Notes: generated by a model not told the origin, from the sequence alone. A stretch of 64,000 nucleotides of DNA from an uncultured bacterium (GCA_946548895.1 CAMNQF010000010.1:1-64000); one strand, 5' to 3'. Shown: positions 40,231-50,489, numbered from the stretch's first letter. Numbers and translations: made by a program.

Positions 40231-43200
40231 TTGAAAAAACAATTTGTTACCAGTGTGCTGCTATGCCTTGCCCTGTTCCTGCTGACCGGCGCGCCATCTG
40301 CCAGGGCGTCGTATTGGCCGGCGGACGATGGAGCCATGCCTCTGGCGGAAGAGCAGGCGGGGCACCCCGCGCATGACGGCGGGATAGCTCTGACATCTCA
40401 AGGCGGGGCCCTTGTTCAGGGGGGAACGCCCCTCACGCTGCGTACACTTTATTTTCCGAGATACGCTCAAGGCAATCCTGGAGGCAAGTTTTATCAGGCG
40501 GAATGCTATATTTTGGAGGCAGGCAATTATTATCTTGACACAGATGTCACGATTCAGCACCCCATTATCATAAAGGGTGCGGTGAGTCTCTGCCTGAACG
40601 GGAACACCGTTACCTTGCAGGCGGCGGGTAAATTGGGCGCCGTATTCAAGCTTATAAAAGGCGCGTTGATTGACGGCACAACCGGAGAGGCTATTACACA
40701 GGCCAGCCTGAATTTATATGATTGCGCCGGCGGCGGCAAAATTACCGGCGGCCATGGCGCCCAGCGCTACGACCCTTATTCCGACAATATTTTTACGGAA
40801 GGCGGAGGCGTACAGGTAAGAGGCGAGCTTAACGATCAAAAAAGCATTATTTTTAATATGCACGGCGGTGAAATCTTCGGAAACCGCATGGACAGCAATG
40901 TAAATTCCGGCTATTCCGGCGGCGGCGGCGTGTGTGTTGACTATGCCGTATTCAATATGTACGGAGGAAAGATTTCAAATAATTCTACAATTGGCAACGG
41001 CGGCGGCGTAATGCTGTCAACCGGCACCTTTACCATGAGCGGAGGAGAAATTTCTGAGAATACGGCCGGGCAAAGCGGCGGCGGTATATACGCTTATGGC
41101 ACCACAATTCATATTTCAGGCGGGCAGATCAGCGGCAACTCCGCCCAGGGGAATGGAGGCGGCCTCTATACAGACCATTCGACCATGTATGTTGTTTCGT
41201 CGATCGCCGGAGGCCAGATTACCCGCAACTCGGCCGGAGGGCAGGGGGGCGGCGTATACATGAAGGCCAAATTCAGCATTTCCGGCGCCCCGCAGATTAC
41301 CGGCAACACAGCCGGCGATGCCTCCGCCAACCTGCTGCTCGTTATGGAAGACAAGTATGGGTATGGACGCCCCTGCCTCACAGTTGATCCGGGGCTGGAC
41401 CAGAGCGCAGTGATAGGAGTTAGCGTCTCTCCCGAAATTCACTCGGATTCCAGCGTGTGGGTTACACAGAAGGGTGGTACCCAGGACTATATGGGCTGCT
41501 TCCAATCTGACGACAGCGGCTACCGCGTCACATGGAACGAGACAGATCAGTATGTCCAGCTGACCAACGGAAACCGCCATATCCATGATGTGCCGGTAGG
41601 CTACGGGAGCGGTACGGAGGAGATCGAATTTAATCAGGTCATTACCAGCAATACGAAATCCCTCTCGCCGGGACATTATTACCTTACAGAGGATATTGAA
41701 TTAGACAATTCGATTAGTGTAACGATCAGCGATGAGCATGAGCGGGTTGATATTTGCCTGAACGGTCATGTCATTAAGCATAACTCCAGCAAAAATGGAT
41801 CTGTCTTTACTGTAAAGGACAAGGGTACGCTGAATCTGTACGACTGCACCCCGGAGAGAACGCATGACAACCTGCCTGAGGAGCTTGCGGGGATCACCGG
41901 AGGCATTATCACTGGCGGTAAAGGCAGCGATGGCGGAGGAATGAATGTATCTACTCTTTATGGCGTGACGTTTAATATGTATGGCGGTACAGTCGCCGGA
42001 AACTCTGCCACGGGATCTGGCGGCGGCGTATACATAAACAGCGCCGTTTTTAATATGTATGGCGGTGAAATCTCCAGAAACAGGCTGGAGAGCACATCAA
42101 CTGCTCCCTATGCCGGCGGCGGCGGCGTGAGTATCAAAGATGGAATCAATAAAGCCAGCACATTCAATATGTATGGAGGAAAGATTTCAAATAATAACGC
42201 GACGGCCAGCTGCGGCGGCGGTGTTCATGCGTCTGGCGACCTTGTAGCCATAAATATGGAGAGAGGAATCATTGAAAAGAATTCCGCTTATGCAGGCGGC
42301 GGCGTCTATCTCGATGAGGCCCGCCTGGACCTGTACGGTGGAGAAATAAGCGGAAACACGGCTCAGGACAACACCACATCTGGCGGTGAGGGCGGCGGTA
42401 TTCATGTACGCATGGGCAGCCTTTCTATGCACGGCGGCGCGGTTGAGAGGAATTCAGCGAGCTGGAGGGGCGGCGGCGTGTATGTGAATGGGGGAGACCT
42501 TACCCTGTATGATGGAAAAATCTGCGGCAATACCGCATACGGCCATACATTGCAGTACACCGGCCTGTACAGCGCAGGCGGCGGCATCTATGTGAGAAGT
42601 TCAACGGTCCCTGTTCAGATTCTTGGCGGAGAAATTTCCGGCAACACCGCGGAGCATTTTGGCGGCGGCTTCAGCGCATATTGGAGCAGCGGTAGTGCCG
42701 ATGCTGACCAGACGGTGATTACAGTTTCCGGCGGCCCGAAGATTTTCGGCAACTCTTCAGGAGATGACGGCCTGCCGGATAATGTCCGCCTCGGCGCAAC
42801 GGGCAACACGCCCCAATATTACCAATTGATAGCGGTTGGGGATGGAGGCCTTTCTGCCTCTGCCAGCATCGGCGTCACCTCATCGGCGGCCACCCTCCCT
42901 ATCCCCATAACAGAAGCGACCGACGAGGCATACGCAAACTGCTTCGCGGCGGATGACAGCAGCCTTTACCGTGTGGAATACGCGGATGGGCGTTTGCAGA
43001 TAACGCAGGGCGGCAGCCATATCCACGCCGGCGTAACGGAAGAGTTTACTGCGTTATCCTCTCTCAGCTCGCCTCTCAGCGCCGGGAATCATTACCTTAC
43101 CGGCAGTATGGTTTTAACGGATACGGTTGAGACTCCAAACGGTACCGTGCGCTTATGCCTGAACGGGAGAAAGCTGACCGCGCCGGAAGGCAGGCCGGTA

Positions 43201-46062
43201 TTCAAAATCCCTGCGGGGTCCCACCTGTACCTGAGCTCCTGCTCCCCGAAGAAGCTCTCCGAGCTGATCGGCGGCGGCAGCATTCTGATTGAGCAGGGCG
43301 GCAGCCTAACCTTGCTTGAGAATCAATCTCCCGGCGACACCGGCGCACAGCCGCGGACGATCACAGCCGCGGACGGCGCGATTCTGACGGGAGTTGACAA
43401 GAACGGGCAGATTACCAGCGGACACCAGAACCACAACGGCGTAATCTTTCATCAAATTTTTGACAAGAACAAGCTGTCGACCAAAAAGCCCGTGGCGCCT
43501 ATCCCGATCCGTCCTGACCATGAGGAGCTTTACTATTATCTCCCTGCCGGGAACTACTATATGGCCTCCGACGCCGAGCTGGATATGGCGATGGAGGTTC
43601 AGGGCGAGACGAATTTCTGCCTGTTCGATCACAGCCTGACCGCCTACAACGAGACCTGGGAGTACGATATGGACCACGTCTTCTGGGTTCCGGACAAGTC
43701 CGTGCTGAATGTGTATGACTGCGCCTGCGACCTGCGCGTTGTCTGGCTGTACGGCGGAAGCGTTCACCTGCGGGGCAGCGGCAAGTTCAATCTGATCACA
43801 GGTGAGAATGAGAAGTACTCCTTTGCCCTGGAGGGCGGGGATGATGTCAGCGGGACGTTTACCTTTGAAGAGGGCACCGGCACAGTATCGCTGCCCCCCA
43901 ATTCCGTCCTTACGCGGACAGTCGGCTCTCAGACGGCGGAGATTGCCCGGGGCGGAGAGACCGTCACCATTACCCCGGCGGGCGGTGGGCGTACCATCAG
44001 TCTTGACCTGCCTCAGGAAGGACAAGGAACGGGTCAGAATGTCGTCCTGCTCTCTCCCAACGACCAGGACGCGGATAAACCCTCAAAGGATGACCTGGTC
44101 CTGAAAATTCCGGCTGGGACCGGGATCCAGGCGGGACCGGACGCTCCCCGCATCGTTTTGGACGATGAGTCCGCCGAACCTGGGATGATTGACACAGCGG
44201 GCAATATTACCGCGAAAAAAATCACTGTGTCTGCCCCCGCTGATGAGGATACCCCGGCTGAGACGGTCTCGCAGGCTGTGATCGCGGCGCCGGGCGGCGA
44301 AACGCTGAAGGCGTCTGTCAATGGCACGGTGGATTTCCCCGCCGGAAGCACCATTACGACAGGAAAAATCTCGCTGACGGTGGAAACAGCCGGGGGGAGC
44401 GGGAGCGAGGGAGGCGGAAAATCCCAGACCGGCCAATTCAACGCCGGAGGGGTGATATCGCTTGCTCCAGGCAGCAAAATCGAGGCGGAAATTGCCGGCG
44501 GGGATCCGGGCGGAACGTCCGGCCGGACAATCGTGATTGCCCTGCCCGCCCAGGAGGGCGGTGGTTCCAGGGAGGAACTGTTCCTGGTGGATAATGGAAT
44601 TGAGCTGCCCGCCGGCTCTGAGCTCCAATTGAAGCGGCAGGGGAAAACGATAGTCATTGCCCTTCCATACCCGGAAGGGGGCGGCGACCAGCCGGTGTGG
44701 TTCGATGAGGGCAACAATCTGATCCTTCCGGACGGCACCACGATCACCGAAGATGGCGAGGAGCCCATTCAGATTACCCCAGAGAATAACACATTTAATC
44801 CGGAGACAGGCGAAGTCACCCATACGGAGGATGTTCCCGATATGCCGGACCGCCCGGTGGTGCCCGACCGGCCGCCCGAGCCCGAAGAGGATAAAAAGGA
44901 TATTCCTGCCGGCGGCAGCGTCACTGCGGAGGACGGCACAAAAATTGAGCGCTCTGAGGACGGCACCATTACCATTACGCCCCCCGGCGGCGGGGATGAA
45001 CCCGCGATTACCTTAAAGCCGCAGAATCCGGCGGACTCCGGCCCCGCACCAAAAGCCGACAAGGACGGCAATGTCTATGTTGAGGGCGCGTTCCAGGTAC
45101 AGACAGACGACGGCAAGCCGGAGATTACGGTAAAGCCTGCTCCTGGCGATAAGCCGGCGAAGGTGAGCCCGGAGGGCGCGGTAGAGCTTCCCAACGGGGG
45201 CGAGGTGACCGTACCGAAGCGGGGGGGCGACCCTGATACCCCAATTAAAATTGAGATTCCGAACGGAGGCGGGACAATCGTCCTGACGCCGGACGGCAAG
45301 ATCACCCTTCCGCCCGGTACCAAGGTCACCGTTGATGGGAATGAGGTCACGGTTCCCAGTGCCGGCGGGAGCGTTGACCCATCGACTGGAAAGGTAACCG
45401 TGGCTACGCCGCCCGGACCTGACCGGCCGGGTTACTCTGGCGGCGGCTCTGGCGGTGGAACGAACAGCAAGCCCTCCGAAACCAAAGGGACTGGAGATTG
45501 TCCGCGGGACAGGACCTGCCCGATTTGGCCCTATACGGACGCCGTTCCCAATGCGTGGTATCATGACGGCGTACATTTCTGCATAGAAGCAGGCCTGATG
45601 GTCGGCACCAGTACCAGCCCCGTCTTGCTGTTTGAGCCGGATATTCCCCTGACGCGGGCCATGGCCGTGCAGGTGCTGTACAACTGGGCCGGCTGTCCGA
45701 GGACTGACGGGGAAAATCCTTTCCGCGATGTGGCGCCCAGTGCGTGGTATGATCGGGCTATCACTTGGGCGGCTAAGGAAAAGGTCGTATTTGGCTATGG
45801 CGACGGACGTTTCGGCCCCGAGGACCCCGTCACGCGGGAGCAATTGGCGGCTATGCTCTGGCGTAACGCCAAACAGCCCGCGTCGCAGCATGGGCTGGCC
45901 TTCTCGGATTCTGACAGGATCAGCGGCTATGCGATTTCCGCCCTGCGCTGGAGCACCGAGAAGGAAATCGTATACGGCTATCCGAACGGTTTATTGATTC
46001 CCCAGGGCAACGCGACCCGCGCGGAGGCCGCGCAGATGTTCTATCGGTATTTCAACCGCTAA
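40231..46062 (+). CDS. Giant beta-helix surface protein with three SLH domains
   Basis: The 1943-residue protein uses a TTG start behind AGGAAAGGAAG and has a signal peptide (about 1-26). Four modules each begin with an L-x2-G-x-YYL strand, a CLNG (or CLFD) turn and an L-x-DC strand. The first two continue into long right-handed beta-helix arrays with repeated FNMYGG-x-IS-x-N and GGGVY steps (about 170-310 and 570-820). A tandem region of about 500 residues repeats acidic/Gly/Pro strands (TITPPGGGDEP type). Three SLH domains (about 1770-1943: AWYHDGVHFCIEAGL, AWYDRAITWAAKEKV, YAISALRWSTEKEIV) anchor it to secondary wall polymer. The helix-coding part is visibly less GC-rich than its neighbours. 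It is likely an adhesin or glycan-binding protein. Confidence 0.9.
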   Translation: MKKQFVTSVLLCLALFLLTGAPSARASYWPADDGAMPLAEEQAGHPAHDGGIALTSQGGALVQGGTPLTLRTLYFPRYAQGNPGGKFYQAECYILEAGNYYLDTDVTIQHPIIIKGAVSLCLNGNTVTLQAAGKLGAVFKLIKGALIDGTTGEAITQASLNLYDCAGGGKITGGHGAQRYDPYSDNIFTEGGGVQVRGELNDQKSIIFNMHGGEIFGNRMDSNVNSGYSGGGGVCVDYAVFNMYGGKISNNSTIGNGGGVMLSTGTFTMSGGEISENTAGQSGGGIYAYGTTIHISGGQISGNSAQGNGGGLYTDHSTMYVVSSIAGGQITRNSAGGQGGGVYMKAKFSISGAPQITGNTAGDASANLLLVMEDKYGYGRPCLTVDPGLDQSAVIGVSVSPEIHSDSSVWVTQKGGTQDYMGCFQSDDSGYRVTWNETDQYVQLTNGNRHIHDVPVGYGSGTEEIEFNQVITSNTKSLSPGHYYLTEDIELDNSISVTISDEHERVDICLNGHVIKHNSSKNGSVFTVKDKGTLNLYDCTPERTHDNLPEELAGITGGIITGGKGSDGGGMNVSTLYGVTFNMYGGTVAGNSATGSGGGVYINSAVFNMYGGEISRNRLESTSTAPYAGGGGVSIKDGINKASTFNMYGGKISNNNATASCGGGVHASGDLVAINMERGIIEKNSAYAGGGVYLDEARLDLYGGEISGNTAQDNTTSGGEGGGIHVRMGSLSMHGGAVERNSASWRGGGVYVNGGDLTLYDGKICGNTAYGHTLQYTGLYSAGGGIYVRSSTVPVQILGGEISGNTAEHFGGGFSAYWSSGSADADQTVITVSGGPKIFGNSSGDDGLPDNVRLGATGNTPQYYQLIAVGDGGLSASASIGVTSSAATLPIPITEATDEAYANCFAADDSSLYRVEYADGRLQITQGGSHIHAGVTEEFTALSSLSSPLSAGNHYLTGSMVLTDTVETPNGTVRLCLNGRKLTAPEGRPVFKIPAGSHLYLSSCSPKKLSELIGGGSILIEQGGSLTLLENQSPGDTGAQPRTITAADGAILTGVDKNGQITSGHQNHNGVIFHQIFDKNKLSTKKPVAPIPIRPDHEELYYYLPAGNYYMASDAELDMAMEVQGETNFCLFDHSLTAYNETWEYDMDHVFWVPDKSVLNVYDCACDLRVVWLYGGSVHLRGSGKFNLITGENEKYSFALEGGDDVSGTFTFEEGTGTVSLPPNSVLTRTVGSQTAEIARGGETVTITPAGGGRTISLDLPQEGQGTGQNVVLLSPNDQDADKPSKDDLVLKIPAGTGIQAGPDAPRIVLDDESAEPGMIDTAGNITAKKITVSAPADEDTPAETVSQAVIAAPGGETLKASVNGTVDFPAGSTITTGKISLTVETAGGSGSEGGGKSQTGQFNAGGVISLAPGSKIEAEIAGGDPGGTSGRTIVIALPAQEGGGSREELFLVDNGIELPAGSELQLKRQGKTIVIALPYPEGGGDQPVWFDEGNNLILPDGTTITEDGEEPIQITPENNTFNPETGEVTHTEDVPDMPDRPVVPDRPPEPEEDKKDIPAGGSVTAEDGTKIERSEDGTITITPPGGGDEPAITLKPQNPADSGPAPKADKDGNVYVEGAFQVQTDDGKPEITVKPAPGDKPAKVSPEGAVELPNGGEVTVPKRGGDPDTPIKIEIPNGGGTIVLTPDGKITLPPGTKVTVDGNEVTVPSAGGSVDPSTGKVTVATPPGPDRPGYSGGGSGGGTNSKPSETKGTGDCPRDRTCPIWPYTDAVPNAWYHDGVHFCIEAGLMVGTSTSPVLLFEPDIPLTRAMAVQVLYNWAGCPRTDGENPFRDVAPSAWYDRAITWAAKEKVVFGYGDGRFGPEDPVTREQLAAMLWRNAKQPASQHGLAFSDSDRISGYAISALRWSTEKEIVYGYPNGLLIPQGNATRAEAAQMFYRYFNR

Positions 46063-46085
46063 AGCCATAATGACCTCGCCTGTAC

Positions 46086-46259
46086 TTATCTTTGCGGCCT
46101 GCCTGGACATATCCCAGGCAGGCCGCCTGACACATCCACATTGGCGCCGATCATATGCGCCGCATAGCCGCTGGAGAGGTAGACGGCCATTGCCGCGATT
46201 TCCTCGGAGGCAGTCAAGTCGCTGATCTTACTTACTAACTCCGGTGAGATGTCCACATC
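46086..46259 (-). pseudogene. 3' remnant of a short-chain dehydrogenase (SDR) gene
   Basis: Minus-strand translation reads VDISPELVSKISDLTASEEI then AAMAVYLSSGYAAHMIGAN and VDVSGG, the standard C-terminal end of SDR oxidoreductases (EEIA..V.YL.S....I.G....V.GG). The remainder of the roughly 250-residue enzyme is missing; the frame starts at the junction with an IS256 remnant. A hairpin (46094-46127) overlaps the tail. Confidence 0.8.
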
Positions 46260-46261
46260 GT

Positions 46262-46389
46262 ACAGACTCCATCGCCTGCTGCAACACGTCCCGGAACATC
46301 TCTTTCATCACGTCTATAATCTCGGTGATGCTGTTGAATTTTTGGCTGTCCACATATGCTTTCAGCATTTCCTTCGGCGTCTGTTCCAT
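46262..46389 (-). pseudogene. N-terminal remnant of an IS256-family transposase
   Basis: The frame starts MEQTPKEMLKAYVDSQKF and continues ITEIIDVMKEMFRDVLQQAMES, the usual opening of IS256/mutator transposases. It then runs out of family at the junction with the SDR remnant. Normal transposases are about 400 residues. The other end of the element is not visible. Confidence 0.72.
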
Positions 46390-46570
46390 TATAATTCTTT
46401 CTTTCAATTCCTGCCTTTCTAAATTCAAATCTCTGATGGACGGTGAGAAACAACGCAAAATAGAAAACCACGGAACCGGCAGCGGTGGCCAGAAACGCCA
46501 GGGCATTGGAGCGCGGCAGGGCTTTTGCCGTGGCATCCACCTCCAAGGATAGATTCATGAGGAAAATCTA

Positions 46571-46600
46571 TTGACAGGACAACTTTTCAGGCTCTATAAT
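46571..46600 (+). promoter_or_regulatory. Sigma-A promoter of the chemoreceptor gene
   Basis: TTGACA (46571-46576), an 18-base spacer, TATAAT (46595-46600). Confidence 0.88.
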
Positions 46601-46660
46601 GGACACGAGCTCTCTAGGAAGAAATACGGCTTCGGCACAATTATGTTGAGGTGGAAAGAG

Positions 46661-48634
46661 ATGAAAAGTATTCGTAAAAAAATTACAGTATGCTTGATGG
46701 CAACCGTCCTGACCGCATTGATCGCGGTGGGGGCGGCCAGCAGCGCCCTGAGCTACCGAAACACTGTGGCCACGGTGGACCAGCTAATGAGCGAAACGGC
46801 CACTCTGGCGGCCCAGCGCGTAGAGCAGGAGCTGACCGCCTACAAAAACGTGGCCATGGACACCGGCTGCATCCCCCAGCTGTCCGACGGAGGCGTGGCG
46901 CTGGAGGAGAAGCGGGCCATCATTGACGAGCGGGTGTCCATGCACGGCTTCCAGCGCGGCAATGTCATCGGCGCCGACGGCATCAGTATTTTCGACGGCA
47001 AGGACTATTCCGACCGGGAATATGTGCGGCAGGCCATGCAGGGCAACGTTTACGTGTCCGAGCCGCTGGTCAGCAAGATCACCGGCGAGCTTTCCATCAT
47101 GGTGGCGGCGCCCCTCTACGCGGACGGAACCCGGGGGGCCGACATTGTGGGCGTGGTCTATTTCGTGCCCCAGGAGACCTTTTTGAATGATATCGTCTCC
47201 TCCATCCAGATTGGCGACAACTGCCGGGCCTACATGATTAACAAGTCCGGCGACACCATCGCCGACATTACCCTGGACACCATCACCACCCAGAACGTCG
47301 AGCGGGAGGCCCAGAGCGACTCCTCCCTGAAGAGCCGCGCCGCCATCCATGAGGCCATGCGCCAGGGCAAGACTGGCTTTGGCTCCATCCAGTCCAGCGA
47401 CGGTTCCCGCTATCTGGCCTATGCCCCTGTGGGCGGCACCGACGGCTGGAGCCTGGCTGTGGCCTCCCCCAAGTCCAACTATCTGGCGGATACATATTTC
47501 GGCATTCTCATCAGCGTGCTGGTGATCGTGGTGTCCATGATTGCCTCCACCGTGGTGGCTGTGCGGCTGTCCAACAGCATCAGCGTGCCCATGCGGTCCT
47601 GCGCCGCCCGGATGAAGCAGTTGGTGGAGGGCGATCTGAAGTCCCCCGCCCCCGAGGCCGTGGGCGAGGACGAAACGGCGGAGCTGACCCGCTCCACCGC
47701 GGCCATGGTAGCGGGGCTGAACACCATCATCGACGACATCAGCTATCTGCTGGGCGAGATGGCCAATAAGAATTTTGACATCCAGTCCCCCCACCGGGAC
47801 GCCTATGTGGGCGGTTTCCAGAGCATCCTGATGTCCATGCGCACTTTGAAGCTGGAACTCAGCGGCACCATGCGGCAGATCGACTCCGCCGCCGGTCAGG
47901 TCTCCTCCGCCAGCGGCCAGGTGTCCACCGGCGCCCAGACGTTGAGCCAGGGCTCCATGGAGCAGGCCAGCTCCATTGAGGAGCTGGCGGCCACCATAAA
48001 CGACATCTCCGCCAGTGCGAAAAAGACCTCCGCCGCCGCGGAGGAGGCGGGGAAATACGTGGGCCTGGCCGGCGCCCAGCTGGGCACCAGCGTAGAGTAT
48101 GTCAAGGAACTGAACACCGCCATGGAGCGCATCTCCAGTTCCTCGGAAGAGATCTCCAAGATCATCGCGGCCATTGAGAACATCGCGTTCCAGACCAATA
48201 TTCTGGCGCTGAACGCGGCCGTGGAGGCCGCCCGTGCGGGCTCCGCCGGGAAAGGCTTCGCGGTGGTGGCCGACGAGGTTCGCAACCTGGCCTCCAAGTC
48301 CGATGAGGCCGCCAAGGCCACCAAGGAGCTGATTGAGAGCTCCATCATATCCGTCTCGGAGGGCAGCCAAGTGGTGAACCGGGTTACCGAATCTCTGGAG
48401 CGGACCAATGAATTGGCAGGCAACGTATCTGTTCAAATGAATGTGGTGGTGGGGGCGGTGGAGAACCAGACCACCGCTCTGGCCCAGGTCACCGAAGGCA
48501 TTGAGCAGATCTCCTCCGTCGTGCAGACCAACAGCGCCACCGCCCAGGAGAGCGCCGCCGCCAGCGAAGAGCTGTCAGCCGAGGCGAACAGCTTGAAACA
48601 GATGGTGGATGGGTTTACTCTGGCTTCTGATTGA
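46661..48634 (+). CDS. Methyl-accepting chemotaxis protein with dCache-type sensor
   Basis: The 657-residue receptor has TM1 (about 8-28), a periplasmic-side ligand domain of double-Cache type (about 35-275, with [16 protein letters not shown] and GWSLAVASP), TM2 (about 283-305), a HAMP region and a long coiled signalling domain. The hairpin tip reads [21 protein letters not shown]...[15 protein letters not shown], the CheA/CheW-binding signature. The ATG at 46661 follows GAGGTGG; the open frame upstream crosses the promoter. No CheR-docking pentapeptide is seen at the C-terminus. The ligand is unknown. Confidence 0.94.
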   Translation: MKSIRKKITVCLMATVLTALIAVGAASSALSYRNTVATVDQLMSETATLAAQRVEQELTAYKNVAMDTGCIPQLSDGGVALEEKRAIIDERVSMHGFQRGNVIGADGISIFDGKDYSDREYVRQAMQGNVYVSEPLVSKITGELSIMVAAPLYADGTRGADIVGVVYFVPQETFLNDIVSSIQIGDNCRAYMINKSGDTIADITLDTITTQNVEREAQSDSSLKSRAAIHEAMRQGKTGFGSIQSSDGSRYLAYAPVGGTDGWSLAVASPKSNYLADTYFGILISVLVIVVSMIASTVVAVRLSNSISVPMRSCAARMKQLVEGDLKSPAPEAVGEDETAELTRSTAAMVAGLNTIIDDISYLLGEMANKNFDIQSPHRDAYVGGFQSILMSMRTLKLELSGTMRQIDSAAGQVSSASGQVSTGAQTLSQGSMEQASSIEELAATINDISASAKKTSAAAEEAGKYVGLAGAQLGTSVEYVKELNTAMERISSSSEEISKIIAAIENIAFQTNILALNAAVEAARAGSAGKGFAVVADEVRNLASKSDEAAKATKELIESSIISVSEGSQVVNRVTESLERTNELAGNVSVQMNVVVGAVENQTTALAQVTEGIEQISSVVQTNSATAQESAAASEELSAEANSLKQMVDGFTLASD

Positions 48635-48645
48635 CCAGCTGAACA

Positions 48646-48699
48646 ACCCTACCCAATCTGAACAAATTGTTGTCAATTGTTCGGACTGGGTAGGGTCGT
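48646..48699 (+). terminator. Hairpin after the chemoreceptor gene
   Basis: ACCCTACCCAATCTGAACAA (48646-48665) pairs imperfectly with 48677-48696 (19 of 20 pairs). A weak T-rich stretch follows. Confidence 0.7.
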
Positions 48700-48836
48700 T
48701 CTGTGCCTGCAGTCCCTCCATTTCAAAGGCTACAGGCTTTTTTTGACTTCGGATAACGCGCTTCCTTCCCAGCGCGTGTAAGTGCTGCCCCGGCTTTCGG
48801 CAATGCTCCGCGACATTCTGCCGGGGCATGGCTCAT

Positions 48837-49361
48837 TTATATCTGCCCCTTTCTCTTCTCAGCGTACGACCGGCGCGCCTCCTCGATCCCTTTTATAACT
48901 TCCGGGCTCTTGATGTACGCTTCGAAAAACTTCTGTACTTCCGGGCTGTTGACATCCACCTCCTGGACGGCCGTGTATTCGCCGGGGGCAAGCCATTTGC
49001 CATCTACCGTTAACGGCTCCTCGCCGCTGTTGCAGAACACGACGCAGGGGAAGTCCAGTTCCTCGTGGTGCACGCGGATGCCGTTGGGGCGGTGATCTCT
49101 GGAGCTGGGTCTGCTTTCGTGGAATGCCACCAGAGCGTCCCCGTCCTCGGACATTCGGATCACAGCCTCGTCCGCCCGGTCGCCATCGCTGAAGGTTTCC
49201 CAGAAAATCTCCTGGACACCGCCTCCGGGAATCAAAAGGCAGGCGTCCTCCAGCATGGCTTCCTGCGTTCGGTTCAGGCAGATGACGATCTTCTCCCCAA
49301 GCCCGAGTTCAGCGTCCCGCTGAATCTGATCAGTGATGCGTTTGATGTCCTTCGCGTTCAT
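48837..49361 (-). CDS. Unrecognised soluble protein
   Basis: The 174-residue product has no motif I recognise. It opens MNAKDIKRITDQIQRDAELG, has a central beta-rich part (FPCVVFCNSGEEPLTVDGKWL) and ends in a charged helix (EEARRSYAEKRKGQI). Signal peptide and TM helices are absent. GGAGGG precedes the ATG, and a sigma-A-type promoter lies about 190 bases upstream (49547-49575). It is flanked by non-homologous accessory genes. Confidence 0.7.
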   Translation of the reverse strand: MNAKDIKRITDQIQRDAELGLGEKIVICLNRTQEAMLEDACLLIPGGGVQEIFWETFSDGDRADEAVIRMSEDGDALVAFHESRPSSRDHRPNGIRVHHEELDFPCVVFCNSGEEPLTVDGKWLAPGEYTAVQEVDVNSPEVQKFFEAYIKSPEVIKGIEEARRSYAEKRKGQI

Positions 49362-49546
49362 ACTAATCCCTCCAATTTTTATTCAGAAGTGTGCCGTTTT
49401 CAAAAGAAAAGCCTGCTTTCCGATGGGCTTCCGAAAACAGGCAACAAAAAAGCGCAACAGCAAAACCCGTGATTCGGAAATCAAACTGGTTCGCCGCCTG
49501 CGCATGGCAAACACTATTAAATTGTCAGCACCGCTTCTATATTGAC

Positions 49547-49575
49547 AGGATAACATAATTCAGAGAATCTGTCAA
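49547..49575 (-). promoter_or_regulatory. Promoter of the 48837-49361 gene
   Basis: Minus strand: TTGACA (49570-49575), 17 bases, TATCCT (49547-49552). The long leader (about 180 bases, 49362-49540) shows no further gene. Confidence 0.55.
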
Positions 49576-49617
49576 GGTTTTTTAGCAGCTCTGCGGATTG
49601 GCGCTGCGAATTGGCCC

Positions 49618-49730
49618 TTGACAGCTCTGCCGCCCACATGGTATCCTGATGACGGGCACAGTGAACTTCACATCGGATCAGGCTTTATGCGGTCACGATT
49701 CTCCGTCAGCGGAGAGATCGTGACCGCTTT
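49618..49730 (+). promoter_or_regulatory. Promoter and leader hairpin of the 49754 gene
   Basis: TTGACA (49618-49623), 18 bases, TATCCT (49642-49647). Between it and the gene a strong hairpin forms: GCGGTCACGAT (49689-49699) with ATCGTGACCGC (49717-49727), inner CTCCG/CGGAG, followed by TTTATTTT. This is a terminator-like structure inside the leader, so attenuation is possible. Confidence 0.55.
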
Positions 49731-49753
49731 ATTTTGTGAAAGGAGAGCACACA

Positions 49754-50152
49754 ATGGGCAGGGAAGAACAGGATTTTTTCAAGAGCAACCCAGAGGGAGC
49801 CATCATCGTGGCCCTGGATGACCGAAAAGATGGGCTTCTGTTTGGCGCGGCGGAGCTGCGGAATGGCCAGGAGAGTTGGCTGGACTATGAACTGGAGTTC
49901 AGCCAGGATGGCAGCGCGGTTTCGCTGTTCCGGGGGGCGGAGGATACGCCCGCGGTGGAATACTGCGTCAGAGGACGGCGGGTGGACACCGTAACGCCGC
50001 CGGACCGGCTGCTGATCCTATGGAACCGCGGGCAGCGCGCGCTGGCCGTGGGCGGAGAGCCGCTCTCACCGGGGGCGATAACCGCCAGCGCCCCTCAGGG
50101 AGCCACTCCCTGGCTGCTGCGATTTGCCGGCTGGCTATCGGCGTGGGAGTGA
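49754..50152 (+). CDS. Unrecognised small protein
   Basis: The 132-residue protein opens MGREEQDFFKSNPEGAIIVA and is predicted beta-rich (DGLLFGAAELRNGQESWLDYELEF, RLLILWNRGQRALAVGGEPL), ending in an amphipathic helix. AAAGGAG lies six bases before the ATG at 49754; a GTG 18 bases earlier is less well placed. The gene downstream is debris. The function is unknown. Confidence 0.65.
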   Translation: MGREEQDFFKSNPEGAIIVALDDRKDGLLFGAAELRNGQESWLDYELEFSQDGSAVSLFRGAEDTPAVEYCVRGRRVDTVTPPDRLLILWNRGQRALAVGGEPLSPGAITASAPQGATPWLLRFAGWLSAWE

Positions 50153-50257
50153 TGCCGCTGGTGAAGCCGGTCACTGGGGCCATATCCCAAAACACCTGCT
50201 TGAGCGGTTCTTCCTTCCCCTCATTCGCGGAAACCACACGCGCAAAAGCGTTCGCAC

Positions 50258-50360
50258 ATGGCGCCTCGCCTGCCGCAGGCCGCGGCCTACTGCCGTGTCA
50301 GCATTAAGCATGAGGAGCAGCAGCACAGTTTGGCAGCCCAAATCAACTGCTATATCCCAA
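50258..50360 (+). pseudogene. N-terminal remnant of a serine site-specific recombinase
   Basis: The translation includes AAAYCRVSIKHEEQQHSLAA then QINCY, which matches the opening of large serine recombinases (A-YCRVS with the nucleophilic Ser, then Q-x-x-S-x-x-x-Q). Homology ends after about 30 residues; normal proteins have 450-700. It may be the last trace of an integrated mobile element. Confidence 0.72.
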
Positions 50361-50421
50361 TAAGCAAAAAGCCGAAGGGCTTGACTCGCGGACTTTTCGG
50401 GGATGCGTTTGGGCGAGATGT

Positions 50422-50466
50422 CCGCACCGCCCCCTCCTCCGAAAACGGAGAAGGAGGCGGTGCGAT
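50422..50466 (-). terminator. Terminator of the GH3 gene
   Basis: The hairpin CGCACCGCC...GGCGGTGCG with an inner CTCCG-TTTT-CGGAG stem lies 25 bases after the GH3 stop. The T-run is weak. Confidence 0.65.
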
Positions 50467-50489
50467 TGAAATTATGATTTGCGGTTGGA

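Larger units (their letters stand above)
50153..50489. other. Debris region with serine recombinase remnant and terminator
   Basis: No intact gene. It contains the recombinase remnant (50258-50360) and the hairpin serving the GH3 gene (50422-50466). Confidence 0.7.

Noticed and set aside
40800-42700. Periodic repeats that could suggest an array
   Set aside because: They are coding repeats (FNMYGG steps) of a beta-helix protein with variable DNA spacing, not CRISPR.
46390-46558. Minus-strand frame beginning [20 protein letters not shown]
   Set aside because: One hydrophobic segment but no ribosome site and fused out of frame to transposase debris; not enough support.
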